NCBI GenBank assembly: GCA_051453625.1
Contig: JBOZIK010000001.1
Coordinates: 286,068,499 to 286,132,498 of the forward strand
Direction of reading: 5' to 3'
DNA: 64,000 bases
From: Welwitschia mirabilis
Taxonomy: Eukaryota > Gnetophyta > Gnetopsida > Welwitschiales
In this document: positions 1 to 10,139 of the stretch, piece by piece
Layout: the number at the start of each line of letters is the position of its first letter
How positions within the stretch are numbered: the stretch's first letter is position 1
The notes under the pieces: generated by a model
The model's database searches: none
What the model was told of the DNA's origin: nothing
What the model saw: only the letters and a program-made list of their open reading frames with translations
Translations under genes and position numbers: made by a program

Positions 1-121
1 GTGTTAATAGAGTCTAATTAGGATTTGATCCTAGGTTCCGTTGTGCATGATAGTTAATAACTATTCAAAAAAAAAAAAAAATATTAGGGTTAATTAGGGT
101 AATTAAAGTTGGGGTGTTACA
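1..121 (-). mobile_element. Terminus of an LTR (probably Gypsy chromovirus), runs out of window
   Basis: Read on the minus strand, position 121 begins TGTAACACCCC, a start widely seen in plant chromovirus (Tekay/Del-type) LTRs. It abuts Copia gag-like sequence exactly at 121/122, where homology to the other Copia copy (near 30992) stops. An A-run lies at 67-81. Only the edge is in the window, so the family call is an inference. Confidence 0.45.
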
Positions 122-1097
122 AATAAGATCCTTACTAAGCATGTTAAAGTTCATATTAGGGAGCTACTTAGTTCTGTGAAGAGATAAAATGTAGCTATAA
201 AGAGAGAAATCCTGCAAACAGCAATGAATCAAGTTGATGTAATAAATGCAAACTTGATTCTTTGGATCTATCTCAGCAATCTTCACCTTAGTATCTGTTA
301 TCTAATCTATGAGCTGACACATTTTGCCTCTCTTATAATAAGGGTTATTTATGCTTGTGATGAGGCTGATCAGTTCTAGATTATTCTTCACATAAATATA
401 TCTCACAAAATACAATAGGTAGTATAACTATACTTGCTTCCATTAATCAACTTTTTATGCGAAGTGGCCACTGATTTTTACATTATCGCTGTGAGCTTGC
501 TATCAATGGCTTACATGCATATTTTTCATCTAGATTTTAAAGAGAAACATGTGATTTTTCAAAAATCTTGATCATCTTCATTTTATTCCTCTCAACTTTT
601 ATCATGAGATAAAGCCATCCTAAGGTTGGTCATGATTCCTGTAGTCAACACTAGTGTGAAGCTACTTGACAAAATCTAGAATCTACCGTTTGACATTGAA
701 GTCATGACAAATTTAGAGAAGATATATAAGAGGTTTTGATAAATCATGAGGTAAAGTCAAATTCTAGAAAGGTCTTACTCACATCTGCTACGAAAAGTAA
801 TCAATCTGACACATAAGGAAATCTTATTAAAAAAACCCAAAAAGAGGAGACAAAAAAAAAATTAAGACAATGATATAGTTACAAGAAAAGAGATCTTTCT
901 CTTATCCACAAGCTTAAGTGATCTATCCAAGTCACAATAAAGAGATAAAAAAAGGTAACATCACAGAGGTATAGTCATAATGAAAGGGAATCAAGCCTAA
1001 AATTTAAGGGATCTATCCAAATCACAATTTTGACAAACAAGATAAAACTCCTTAAATAGCAAAAAACCTATACACATGACAACAAACAATGGTATTC
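122..1097 (-). mobile_element. Copia retrotransposon fragment, leader and gag part, left of the CACTA insertion
   Basis: The reverse complement follows the Copia element at about 30055-30992, with landmarks such as the segment around 360-420 matching 30700-30760 and the segment around 122-180 matching 30940-30992. It covers the end of the long leader and the start of a decayed gag. It is cut at 121 by an LTR and at 1097 by the CACTA element. Its continuation is at 12241-13482. No usable reading frame remains. Confidence 0.75.
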
Positions 1098-1372
1098 CAC
1101 TACAAAAAATATAGGCTTTTAAGGTGTTTCTAAAATACCTTAAAAAGTAATAAAAAAATGCCTTAAAATCACAAAACGCTTTAAAAAGGATCACCTTAAA
1201 AGCTCGCAGCCTTTTAAGGCATTTGAATAAAAATGTCTCCTTAAATAGCTTTTGAGGTGTTTTTTCAAATGAATGCCTTAAAATCCTTTTTGAGACATTT
1301 TCATTAATAAATGCCTTAAAAACCTTCTAAGGCATTTTACCAAATAACACCTCAAAAGGTTTTCTATAGTAA
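1098..1372. repeat. Left terminal and subterminal repeats of the CACTA element
   Basis: About ten copies of CCTTAAAA-like words in both orientations, such as TTTTAAGGTGTTT, TGCCTTAAAA and AAGGCATTT, follow the CACTA terminus within 270 bp. Arrays like this bind the small transposase protein in well-studied CACTA elements. Binding here is inferred. Confidence 0.7.
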
Positions 1373-1767
1373 AAAAAAAAAAATACATTATTTATGCACT
1401 ATTAGAAAGAAAGGATCTCTTAGTGTTATCTTATAAGTGTTAAGTAAAGAAGGTTATCTTAAAAAAATTACTATAAAAGGATTGAATCCGACAATCTACT
1501 TTAAAAATTAAAGACTAATGTTCCAAGAGATTGTATAAAGTGCTTTCTATGTTTATGGAGAAGTGGGAGCGCAATGCTGCTGAACTAATACGCACTGTTC
1601 ATCCGGAAGCTATATCACACCATGTAATGCTGCTGAAACAAAGCTTGGTTTGATAATTGGTCGGTGTGTTGTCTGTTTTTAACAAATTACAATTCCTTTG
1701 TTCAGTCATTTACAGAGGTCGTTAGCATCATTTAAAAAGAATCATATACGCAGAGCTTCCAAGCAGA

Positions 1768-1869
1768 ATGAAGGGACTCTGCAATGTTATCTTATTGTTG
1801 CGTCTGATAAGCCTGTGGATCACAACTTCGGGATGTTATTCCGACATAGTTGTTAAGCCTATGACCTAA
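1768..1869 (+). CDS. Small secreted-peptide-like ORF, 33 aa, copy A (function unknown)
   Basis: ATG at 1768 opens a 33-residue frame with a basic or polar start (MKGLCN) and a Leu/Ile-rich core (VILLLRLISLW), then a Cys, ending at TAA 1867-1869. That is the shape of a signal peptide. The homologous frame at 5511-5612 stays open in copy B despite several substitutions. It could be the first exon of a secreted protein carried by the transposon, or chance. It runs opposite to the WAKL and GH9 exons. No downstream exon was recognised. Confidence 0.3.
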   Translation: MKGLCNVILLLRLISLWITTSGCYSDIVVKPMT

Positions 1870-2148
1870 AATTACTAAAGTAAGTTACCTTGATCACAAA
1901 TTGGATTGACTGTATGTACTTGCAAATGCAAAAATCAATTACAAGCAGATAATTTAAGACTGAGATTGTAATGAACAGCCATTGAAAGTCACTGAACCAA
2001 ATTACTTAAAGCGGTTTGCGACTACTGCCACACAATTCACATAAAAAGAATACAAGTGCTAGCACATGATTTATCTAAATCCAACCTTACTGTAAATGTA
2101 AGAAAGTAAGAGATGTAGAAAAAGAGAAGAGGAAGCCATGAAAGCTAC

Positions 2149-2473
2149 CTGATCAGTTCCTTTGGTGTTGCCGACCTTGGCAGCTTTGACTGCAACATCA
2201 GTGCCCTCTTCAAGGGTCCCTTTGTAAACCTCACCAAAGCCACCGCTTCCCAGAACTTGATCTCTTCAGAAGCCATTGGTGGCTTTCTTCAGCTTCTTTG
2301 CAGTGAATATTCTTGTAGTCTTCCAAACATAGTCAGTAAAAAGAATATTAGATCTCTGTTTGGCCACTCTCTTCTGGGCCTCAAGGCTTGTCCTTCTCTT
2401 TCTGCACATAACTCCTTCAGACACTATCATTAGTGATGCAATCAAGCCCGCTGTCATCCTTAAGCCAATCAAA
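2149..2473 (-). pseudogene. WAKL20-like receptor kinase exon (membrane segment to start of kinase), copy A
   Basis: A minus-strand exon runs from an acceptor (TGCAG before 2473) to a donor (CAG|GTAGCT at 2149/2148). It encodes a transmembrane stretch (GLIASLMIV), a juxtamembrane region, the ARIFTAK motif, ATNGF, the glycine-rich loop LGSGGFGEVYKG and the beta-3 lysine VAVK, ending at GNTKGTDQ. In wall-associated kinase-like 20 proteins this module links the wall-facing domain to the cytoplasmic Ser/Thr kinase. The exon carries one in-frame TGA at 2266-2268 (TCA in copy B), and the exon for the rest of the kinase was not found. It is a captured fragment inside the CACTA element, not a working receptor. 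Confidence 0.8.
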
Positions 2474-3336
2474 CTGCAGGTCAAAGTTGCTTACTTTACA
2501 AGTCAAAAAATAATTGGGACATCGACATGCTTATAATTCTATTAGAAGCCCTGTAAATACGATTCAAAACCAATAATCAGAGTATTTCTCGATTCTTGAT
2601 CCGCAGAATCTAGATGAATATACTATTTTAGAGTTTCTAATGCTGAACTGCTAATTAATTATGCTTAGTGGATTTGTTCGGTGAATCATTGGCGTTTTAG
2701 TATAAAAGATGTCTGCTTCAACTTCATTTTAGGAAGATGGCGAAAATTTTGTTTAAGAAAATTGCCGTACCAGTTTTGTTGAAACTTGGCAGTTTTGATC
2801 TTTGGTATTTGATTTTCTAATGAAGGTCGATTTGTGTATGCATTATTCTTGGTCAATTAAAGGAATTTTCAAAGCAAAAGTGAAGGATTTGACCTCTCAT
2901 TAGTCTAGAATTGAAGGTTACAGTTCTTTTCTTTTTTGGGTTTAACATTTGGGGTGGACTCTTGTCCTCTATATTTTACCCCTTGTCATATTAAATATTT
3001 ACTTAAGTATTAACTTGAGTAGTGTCGTTGCAGATAGCGTAAGTATTACTATCACCCAGAGTTTTGAGTCCAAAAACCCCTGCTTTATGGCAACCATGTC
3101 TCAGAGGTGTTTCTCTTAAGAGTTTTTTCAATTCTGGAGACACATTGTGATGTTTGTCTGGTTCTAGAGACACAAATTATGATGTCTAAAAATGGCATAG
3201 TGGAACCCAAAACCTCTGCAAGGTGGCTGCATAAGGAAATTCTATGTGAAAGAGATGACGCCCACTACTTCACCTTAAAAGAAGCCTAAATGCATTCCTA
3301 GTTTGCTGCGTAACAATCATGGGAAGAGAATGGTGT

Positions 3337-3401
3337 TGTATGTTGTAGGTTCAGTTTGTGTATAGTTTTCTCTAGCATCAATGTGGTTATCATTGTGATC
3401 A
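3337..3401 (-). pseudogene. GH9 endoglucanase exon remnant, copy A
   Basis: The minus strand encodes DHNDNHIDARENYTQTEPTT, the conserved C-terminal glycoside hydrolase family 9 segment that carries the catalytic Asp/Glu region, matching 7974-8033. Homology starts abruptly at 3337 and stops near 3401. Only about 20 codons survive. Confidence 0.7.
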
Positions 3402-4946
3402 GGGAGGCAAGAGGAAATTTAATGGTCTGTCTGATTTTTATCCACAAATAAGTCACTAAAGAGTGATAGAGTTATGATCTTATTTTAGAATCCAAGATAT
3501 AAGGTATCGAAAGAAATTATCACTTATAATCAGTTATGCTTTGGAATGGACTATTATCCCAGCTTTTTAACAAGCAAACCCAATGTCTTTCTTTCACGAT
3601 GCCACTTGTATCTTCTAAAATAGTGCTAGAGTTTTATAGAAGGAAAGCCAATGTTTCCAGTATTTAATCACATGTTTACAATAAATGTTGCACATTTGGC
3701 AGCGATCTTTGAAAACAGCTACAAGGTTAAGTATTTAATCACATGTTTACAATGTCTTTGGTTTTAGTTGCTGATAAGCATTGATTTGGGTACAGATTAT
3801 AGCACAAAATCATGAGTTAAGACTTCTACACAACGCCCATTAATCAAAAATTTCAACCATTGGCCTAATATTCATATTGAAAATGATCTGTTTGTGAGAC
3901 AGGAGCGCTTCCAAACCACCAATCAAAAATTTCAGAACTGCCAGAAGTCTAATTCCTCATTGTGGAGCTCCATTGAGCCATTTTCCCTTTGCCCTACACA
4001 TAAAAAATTCACAGTTAAATAACAAGAAATCGAGAATATGTATATCCTCTATTTTAAGCAATATTCATCTTCTCCCTAATAACAAATAGCGATAAGTAAA
4101 GAAAGAAGAAATCAGAGAGGAAGAGGTACAAGCATTCAAGGCACCACAGATATAGAAGAAGAGGAAGGATTGCTTTTAATGACTCAAACAAGAAAAGAAG
4201 TTCCATAGAGATTGTTAAAGATTCAAATACTAATTTTAACATACCAATAGGTAAAGATGATGTACTGATGATGAGGTTGAAAATGGTACAATCCATTATT
4301 CATTAGAAAAGAATACCATATCTAATAGTTGTAGGAAGTTTGTAATTACAAGTATAAACATTTATGATCTTCTTGAAGATGAATCTTTTAACCTAGCATA
4401 AATACCTTGGAATATCAATGATAATAATATTCATAATAATATCAATAGTAATGCAGACGATAGCCAAATTGGATTTCCATGGAAATCACTTCAACAGGTA
4501 AAATATGAATCTTAAAATAAGTCTAGTTTCATTATTCTAAGGTCCATATTTTAGAGAAAAACTAGAAACAGAAGAAGACATAAATAAGGAATTTAACTTA
4601 TTTTGTAGAATTTTATAATTATATATAATTTTATATAGTTTTGATTATTCTAGTTTTGATTAGAATTCTATAATTTATTTATTATCTACAACAAACACAT
4701 GTAAATATTAAAGAAAATCCAAATTGCAAATAAGCCTCCAACGTGCTTTTTTTACCTAACATGATCTTGTGCCTGCAACTCATGCAGAAGAATTAAATTT
4801 ATAGGCATACAGAAAGGGCTCAAGAAAAGAAATGAAATGTAAACACATTTTCTTTTTTATTTTTTTTAAAGTGGAAAGAGTGTGACATTGTGATCTCAGT
4901 AACTTTTAGTGCCTCTGTGTTTGCAGTGAAAACAAAGCACTAAAGA
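3402..4946. other. CACTA interior unique to copy A, no recognised gene
   Basis: This segment has no counterpart in copy B. A plus-strand frame open from 4261, with one in-frame TAA, reaches CAACAG|GTAAAA at 4498. It is rich in Asp, Asn and Glu and could be a decayed exon of unknown origin. A direct repeat containing GTATTTAATCACATG occurs near 3660 and 3730. The last bases before the gap contain CACTA at 4938-4942, possibly the left end of an inner element. Confidence 0.35.
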
Positions 4947-5046
4947 NNNNNNNNNNNNNNNNNNNNNNNNNNNNNNNNNNNNNNNNNNNNNNNNNNNNNN
5001 NNNNNNNNNNNNNNNNNNNNNNNNNNNNNNNNNNNNNNNNNNNNNN
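4947..5046. other. Assembly gap, 100 N
   Basis: Exactly 100 N, a placeholder length. It falls where the left terminus of the second CACTA copy should be: about 180 bp of terminal repeats present after 1098 are missing before 5047. Confidence 0.95.
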
Positions 5047-5115
5047 TTAATTAAAGCCTTAAAAATATTCTAAGGCATTTTATCAAATAAATGCCTCAAA
5101 AGATTTACTGCTGTA
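5047..5115. repeat. Subterminal repeats of the inner or second CACTA copy
   Basis: Words such as AAAGCCTTAAAA, CTAAGGCATTTT and ATGCCTCAAAAG match those at about 1300-1372. This marks the end of a left subterminal array whose start is hidden in the gap. Confidence 0.65.
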
Positions 5116-5510
5116 GGAAAAAAATTACATTATTTATGCTCTATTAGAAAGGAAGGATCTCTTAATGTTATCTTATAGGTGTTAAATAAAGAAGGTTATC
5201 TTAAGAAATTTACTAGAAAAGGATTGGATCCCATAATCTACTTTAAAAATTAAATACTAATGTTCAAAGAGATTGTATAAAGTACTTTCTATGTTTATAG
5301 AGAATTGGGAGTGTAATGCTATTGAATTAATACACACTATTCATTCCACAAGCTATGCCACACCATATAATGCTGCTGAAACAAAAATTGATTTAATAAT
5401 TATTCAGTGTGTTCTCTATTTTTAACAAATTATAGTTCCTTTATTTGGTCATTTACAGAGGTTATTAACATCATTTAAAAAGAGTCATGTACACAAAGCT
5501 TCTAAGCAAA

Positions 5511-5612
5511 ATGAAGGGACTCTGCAATGTTATCTTATTGTTATGTCTAACAAGCCTGTGGATCACAAATTTTGAATGTTATTTAGACACAATTGTTAAG
5601 CCTATAATCTAA
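5511..5612 (+). CDS. Small secreted-peptide-like ORF, 33 aa, copy B (function unknown)
   Basis: Begins MKGLCNVILLLCLTSLW and stays open to TAA 5610-5612. Compared with copy A it carries several amino-acid changes but no stop or frameshift, and it keeps the hydrophobic signal-like core. Whether it is expressed is unknown. Confidence 0.3.
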   Translation: MKGLCNVILLLCLTSLWITNFECYLDTIVKPII

Positions 5613-5887
5613 AATTACTAAAGTAAGTTACCCTACTCATAAATTGGATTAACTGTATGTACTTGCAACTGTAAAAATCAATCACAAGCAGACAATTTAA
5701 GACTAAGCTTGTAATGAACAACCACTGAAAGTCATTAAACCAAATTACATAAAGCAACAACTACTTCTACATAATTCGCATAAAAAGAATACAAGTGCTA
5801 GCACATGATTCATCTAAATCAAATATTAATGTAAATGTAAGAAAGTAAGAGATGTAGAAAAAGAGAAAAGGAAGCCATGAAAGCTAC

Positions 5888-6212
5888 TTGATCACTTTCT
5901 TTAGTGTCTCGAATCTTGGCAGCTTTGACTGTAACATCAGTGTCATCTTCAAGGATCCCTTTGTAAACCTTACCAAAGCCACCGCTTCCCAGAACTTGAT
6001 CTCTTGAGAAGCCATTGGTGGCTTCCTTCAGCTCCTTTGCAGTGAATATTCTTGCAGTCTTCCAAACACAGTCAGCAAAAAGAATATCAGATCTCTGTTT
6101 GACCACTCTCTTCTGGGCCTCAAGGCTTGTGCTTCTCTTTCTATACATAACTCCTCTAGACACTATCATCAGTGATGCAATCAAGCCTGTTGTCATTCTT
6201 GAACCAATTAAA
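5888..6212 (-). pseudogene. WAKL20-like receptor kinase exon (membrane segment to start of kinase), copy B
   Basis: Acceptor TTGACTTGCAG precedes 6212, and the donor at 5888/5887 reads CAA|GTAGCT (copy A has CAG). The exon is fully open. It encodes the membrane helix, the basic YRKR stop-transfer, ARIFTAKELKEATNGF, the loop LGSGGFGKVYKG, the lysine in VTVKAAK and DTKESDQ. Substitutions at usually conserved sites (EDDTD for EDGT, ESDQ for GTDQ) suggest relaxed selection although the frame is intact. The extracellular exon lies upstream at 7353-7680. The catalytic kinase exon, expected at lower coordinates, was not recognised. Family confidence is high; function as a receptor is not supported. 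Confidence 0.8.
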
Positions 6213-7352
6213 CTGCAAGTCAAAGTTGCTTGCTTTACAAACCAAAAAAGAATTGGGACATCGACATGCTTATATTTCTATTGGAAGCCCTGTAATACGA
6301 TTCAAAACCAAGAGTATTTCTGGATTCTTGATCTGCAGAATCTAGATGAATATACTGTTATTAGAGTTTCTAATGCTGAACTGCTAATTAATTATGCTTA
6401 GTGGGTTTGTTTGATGAAGCATTAGGGTTTTGGTATAAAGGATGTCTGCTTCAACTTCATTTTAGGAAGATGGCGAAAATTTTATCTAAGAAAATTATTG
6501 TGTCAGTTTTGTTGAAAATTGGCAGTTTTGATCTTTGATATTTGATTTTCTAATAAAGGTTGCTTTGTGTATGCATTATTCTTGGTCAGTTGAAGGAATT
6601 TTCAAAGCAAAAGTAAAGGATTTGACCTCTCATTAGTCTAGAATTGAAGGTCATAGTTATTTTCTTTTTTGTGTTTAACATTTAGGATGGACTTTTGTCC
6701 TCTATGTTTTACCCCTTACAATATTAAATATTCACTTAAGTATTAACCTGAGCAGTGTCATTGCAGAGAGTGTTCTAAGTATTACTGTTACTTAGAGTTT
6801 TGAATCCAGAAACCCCTGCTTTATGGCTACCACGTCTTAGAGGTGTTTCTCTTAAGACTTTTTCCAATTCTAGAGACACAAATTGTGATGTTTGTCCGAT
6901 TCTAGAGACACAAATTATGATGTCTAAAAATGGTATAGTGGAACCCAAAACCTCTACAACGTGTCCTTACAAGGAAATTCTATGTGAAAGAGATGATGCC
7001 CACTACTTCACCTTAAAAGAAGCCTAAATGCATTCCAAGTTTGTTGCACAACAATCATGGGAAGAGAATCACAAGCTGTTAACAGATAGCTTTATTGTCA
7101 AACCCTAAACATAGTACGCAGTGTGTCCTACTTGTATAATTCGGCCCAGGCTCAAAAATTACTTTTAAGAAACATAATTGAATAGTAATTCTATTGCTTT
7201 TCATTACCTGCAATCCACTTCTTTCTCTGATTGCAATCTCCGCGAACATGGCACACAGTTAGATCTGTTATGGAACCCAAAATCAGCTCACTGAACATCA
7301 AAATGGCAATTTTTTTTTCCTTTTTCATTTAAAACAAAAACGCAATACATAC

Positions 7353-7680
7353 TCTTTTTGCAAATGCCTTGGAGAGGATTCCACTAAAAGCTAGGCCTAC
7401 ACAGACATCTTCTTAAACCAGTCGCATTAGACCAGAGACAAGTAGAATTTGAATTGCAGACACAGTCCCCCTGAGATACACAAAGTGACTCCAAAGGAAA
7501 AGCCCACTATACTTCCATGCCTTCAATCCACTGAGAAGCAGATGTGTCGGATCCAAATTCACAATGCTAGCATAAGCACTACAACCTCTATTTCACACAT
7601 GGATCTTGTACACAAAAGATGACCCATCCGCCAAGAAGCTGCAACACAAATTGCTACTCTTACAGGGCTTGGCTTTCTCA
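7353..7680 (-). pseudogene. WAKL20-like extracellular (GUB_WAK side) exon, partial and frameshifted
   Basis: The minus-strand translation shows the Cys-rich wall-facing part of WAKL20-type kinases: KPCKSSNLCCSF, a YKIHV...GCSAYASIVNLDP stretch, then after a frame change SQWIEGMEV, CVSQGDC, NSTC and GLRRCLCRPSF...WNPLQGICKK. It ends at a good donor, A|GTATGT (7353/7352). Stops (TGA after YKIHV, TAG after GMEV, TAG after RPSF) and at least one frameshift break it. Its order, upstream of the membrane exon at 6212, matches the normal gene. The 5' limit near 7680 is approximate. Confidence 0.7.
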
Positions 7681-7893
7681 ACTTCATCTATATACTTATG
7701 ACAAAGGCATTTATGCATAGAATTACATGGCATGGCATAGCATTACATGGCGTGGCATGGGATCCTAGTTATAAGTAACAAGAGACATTTAGGCATCAAC
7801 CACTTATAAGTTCACTCTTTTGATGAGTTAACTTATGAAAAGGAAAAATGGTAACAAAAGAAGTCATGAAAAGAAAAACTAGAAACAAAATAC

Positions 7894-8244
7894 CTGATTG
7901 TAATTGATCATTTCGTCCATCTCCACCTTCAGCATATCTTGCTAAGACCCCAACCAGAGGACTGGAGTTGTCTGTTGTAGGTTCAGTCTGCGTATAGTTT
8001 TTTCTAGCATCAATGTGGTTATCATTGTGATCAAGTCCTCCAACAATGATGCCTAGAAGAAAATTGGGATCCCTTGCTTTTTTTTGAACCAAGATGTGAA
8101 TCCTTGTTTGCAGCAAACAAAAGAACTGTTTACCTTGTATGATATTATAGAGGTTGCCCTATGATTGAGTCATTGTGGATATGTTGGTCCATAGCCAACC
8201 ATGTAACTTATTGCTCTTATGTTGTTGCCTAGTATGTAATCCAC
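7894..8244 (-). pseudogene. GH9 endoglucanase (cellulase) exon, C-terminal catalytic part
   Basis: Begins after an acceptor TTATAG at 8245 with VDYILGNN, continues SYMVGYGPTYP, then NHRATSIISYKVNSSFVCCKQ (family: HHRA), GFTSWF, DPNFLLGIIVGG, NDNHIDARKNYTQTEPTT, PLVGVLARYAEGG and ends at donor CAG|GTATTT (7894). These are the late GH9 motifs. The VNSSFVCCKQGFTSWF spacing resembles plant class C endoglucanases, which normally add a CBM49 carbohydrate-binding domain; that exon is not present here. Defects: a stop after YPQ, and a one-base frameshift in an A8 run between SWFKKK and ARDPN. The next exon downstream on this strand belongs to a WAKL gene. Confidence 0.8.
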
Positions 8245-8363
8245 CTATAATCAAATCTCCATATTTAAATAAAGGCCTCAACAATTATAATAATGATGGT
8301 AATGCTAATCTTTTCCTTAATTAGCTCTTATTATGAGAATAAACAAACATAAGAAATGGGTAC

Positions 8364-8526
8364 CTAGGTTTTGGCAAGTGCAGTGAGCTCTGCAGGATCA
8401 ATTGTAGCATTTTGACACTATAATTTCTTGCCTGAAAGTGTGAGATAATCTAAGTAGACAGTGAAAAGAAAAGCAGCACTACTTACGTACTGTAGATTGT
8501 TCCATTTCAGAAAATACAAGAGACCC
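8364..8526 (-). pseudogene. GH9 endoglucanase exon, middle part
   Basis: Acceptor TTTACTTTCAG precedes 8526. The exon encodes GLLYFLKWNNLQYVSSAAFL, then FTVYLDYLTLSGKK, and ends ELTALAKT with a TAG (family: Gln) at the donor TAG|GTACCC. The WNNLQY block is typical of plant GH9 enzymes. A further TAG interrupts the frame after SGKKL. The intron to the next exon (8245-8363) keeps both splice sites. Confidence 0.78.
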
Positions 8527-8605
8527 CTGAAAGTAAAACCTTGATTTGAGATATAAAACTATTCAAAAGACATTGCAAAAAATCGAACAAACTTTGGAAA
8601 CTTGC

Positions 8606-8740
8606 CATGTGTCTTTTTGACATTAATTAAAGCTTTTTAGAGGCATGAACACCTGAAGGACTTGGCCTTTTGTTGGTATCTCTACAACACTGCTTCATTT
8701 TGTGTTGTCTGACCTCTTTGCATCAGCAGCTAGCCATCAA
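8606..8740 (-). pseudogene. GH9 endoglucanase exon, upstream part (partial)
   Basis: Reads LLMQRGQTTQNEAVL, stop, RYQQKAKSFRCSCL, stop, then NVKKTHG, corresponding to the GH9 stretch with RYQQKAD.F.CSC and N.QKTPGG that precedes GLLYF. The donor region (CATGGCAAGT near 8606) is degraded or a GC-type donor. The 5' limit is uncertain and no earlier GH9 exon was found. Confidence 0.6.
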
Positions 8741-9299
8741 CACAGATGAGCTCCATTTTGTGCTGCCACTTAAGGGCAAGCCAATAAAGTACATCATTAA
8801 AAATGCAAAATAAGCATTTCAAAATTCTAAGCACTATGGCATGACTTCAAATAAAACTCTTTAAAGCAAGAATGAAAAAAGGGAATCTTGTCAATTTGAA
8901 TGACACAAATAATGGTTTGACTAAAATAAATGCACTGTTAAAGAATAGAAATACATCTCTTGTAATAAGGAATCTTCCTTTAGTTTGCTATAGTGTATCA
9001 AATGGAGGAAAGAACATTAGTATAAAGTTTCATAAAGATTTGAAGGGGACTAAGTGATGCAATGCTCAATGCTTGCTAAATGAAAAGTAGAAAAAAAGAA
9101 GTATTATACGTAGTCATTGATGTCCATCAAAAATCAAATGAGAACTCTAAGGAATGGAGTGGAAAATATGCAAAACCTTTTTTCTTAAAGAAAGAATGAT
9201 GCAGAGTATTAATTAAAATACCAAATTGAGCCATTTAAAAACATAATATCAAAAAATAAACATGGCCCCAAAAACTTAAGGAAAAAATATCGAAAGGAA

Positions 9300-9706
9300 A
9301 AACATGACATTTTTAATCCCAATAATTCAAAACCTACCTATTCTCCTTTAAGTATTTACCATTAAGTAGTCATAGACATTTCTCATCCTAATAATTCAAA
9401 TCTTACTTATCCTTCTTGACCTACTCAAGAACAAGTAGTCATAGATACTATTAGTTCTAATAATACAAAGGATCTCTATTCTTCTTACACTATTGAGGAA
9501 GAAACTCTGGAGGTAATTGAAGATGTTCTAAGTCCACCTAACTCGAACCCCACTTCTTCCTCTTGCACTACTCAAGATAACTCTTCTGAAGCAAGCAATT
9601 ATAATGTCAGTCTCAATTTCTCCAACATTAACATTTTTTATGTTCTTATCAATTTGGATTTTATGAAATTGATCTTGCATTGGATTTTTCCTCCCTTTCT
9701 TTAAAG
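9300..9706 (+). pseudogene. Unidentified decayed exon in CACTA right arm, copy B
   Basis: A plus-strand frame runs with few stops and reads PNNSNLTYPS, QVVIDT, NTKDLYSSYTIEEETLEVIE, DVLSPPNSNPTSSS and similar. It contains an internal repeat (PNNS...TY...VVID occurs twice, from about 9317 and 9388). The frame is shared with copy A at 11035-11410. Acidic and Ser/Thr-rich; function not recognised. It may be part of a transposon-encoded DNA-binding protein or another captured gene. Confidence 0.4.
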
Positions 9707-10139
9707 AATAAGATAAGAACAAGCATCAATGGTTAAGTGCTTCTAGACTAATAACTATGATTAAGAAAGAATGTCACAAGTAGAAACCAGAATACAATAA
9801 ATGAAATGAGTGGTAATTTACATTATTCTACACCCAGATGGGTTTATGTTATGTATCTTCACGTTAGTTAGGATTTATGGATGCTCCTTTTTAGTTGGAT
9901 TTTTACATTTTTCATTAAGCTCTGCTAACTATTTCTAAATTTATAGGTAATGCCCATTTGATACTTAATGGAAAAATTATTGCTTGGAATGTATCTAGCT
10001 TCATGAACACTAACACAGTTTTCCCACATCATTTTAGCTTTCAAAAATTCTTTTTTTAATGCTCAAATCTTGTATTGATTCAAATGATAATAATGAAAAT
10101 TTATTCAAAGACTAAACAAAATGAAAACCTACCTGATAT

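Larger units (their letters stand above)
1380..3401. repeat. Duplicated segment, copy A
   Basis: This stretch parallels copy B starting near 5115, mostly at an offset of about 3.74 kb, with many point differences. It includes a small plus-strand ORF, the WAKL kinase exon and a 65-bp piece of GH9 exon. Relative to copy B it lacks about 0.9 kb between 3327 and 3337 (copy B 7060-7974). That missing part holds the WAKL extracellular exon. Confidence 0.85.
5115..8035. repeat. Duplicated segment, copy B
   Basis: Collinear with 1380-3401. Copy B keeps 0.9 kb (7060-7974) absent from copy A, including the WAKL extracellular exon, and continues into GH9 exons. Landmarks such as the ORF starts at 1768 and 5511 and the kinase exon ends at 2473 and 6212 line up. 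Confidence 0.85.

Noticed and set aside
997-1194. Minus-strand 65-aa frame
   Set aside because: It crosses the CACTA left terminus and the Copia flank, so it joins two unrelated elements.
3107-3289. Plus-strand frames at 3107-3289 and 6800-7027
   Set aside because: They are homologous copies, but the frame length differs by a stop and the peptide follows an internal repeat of the DNA (GAGACACA...TGATGT); no exon evidence.
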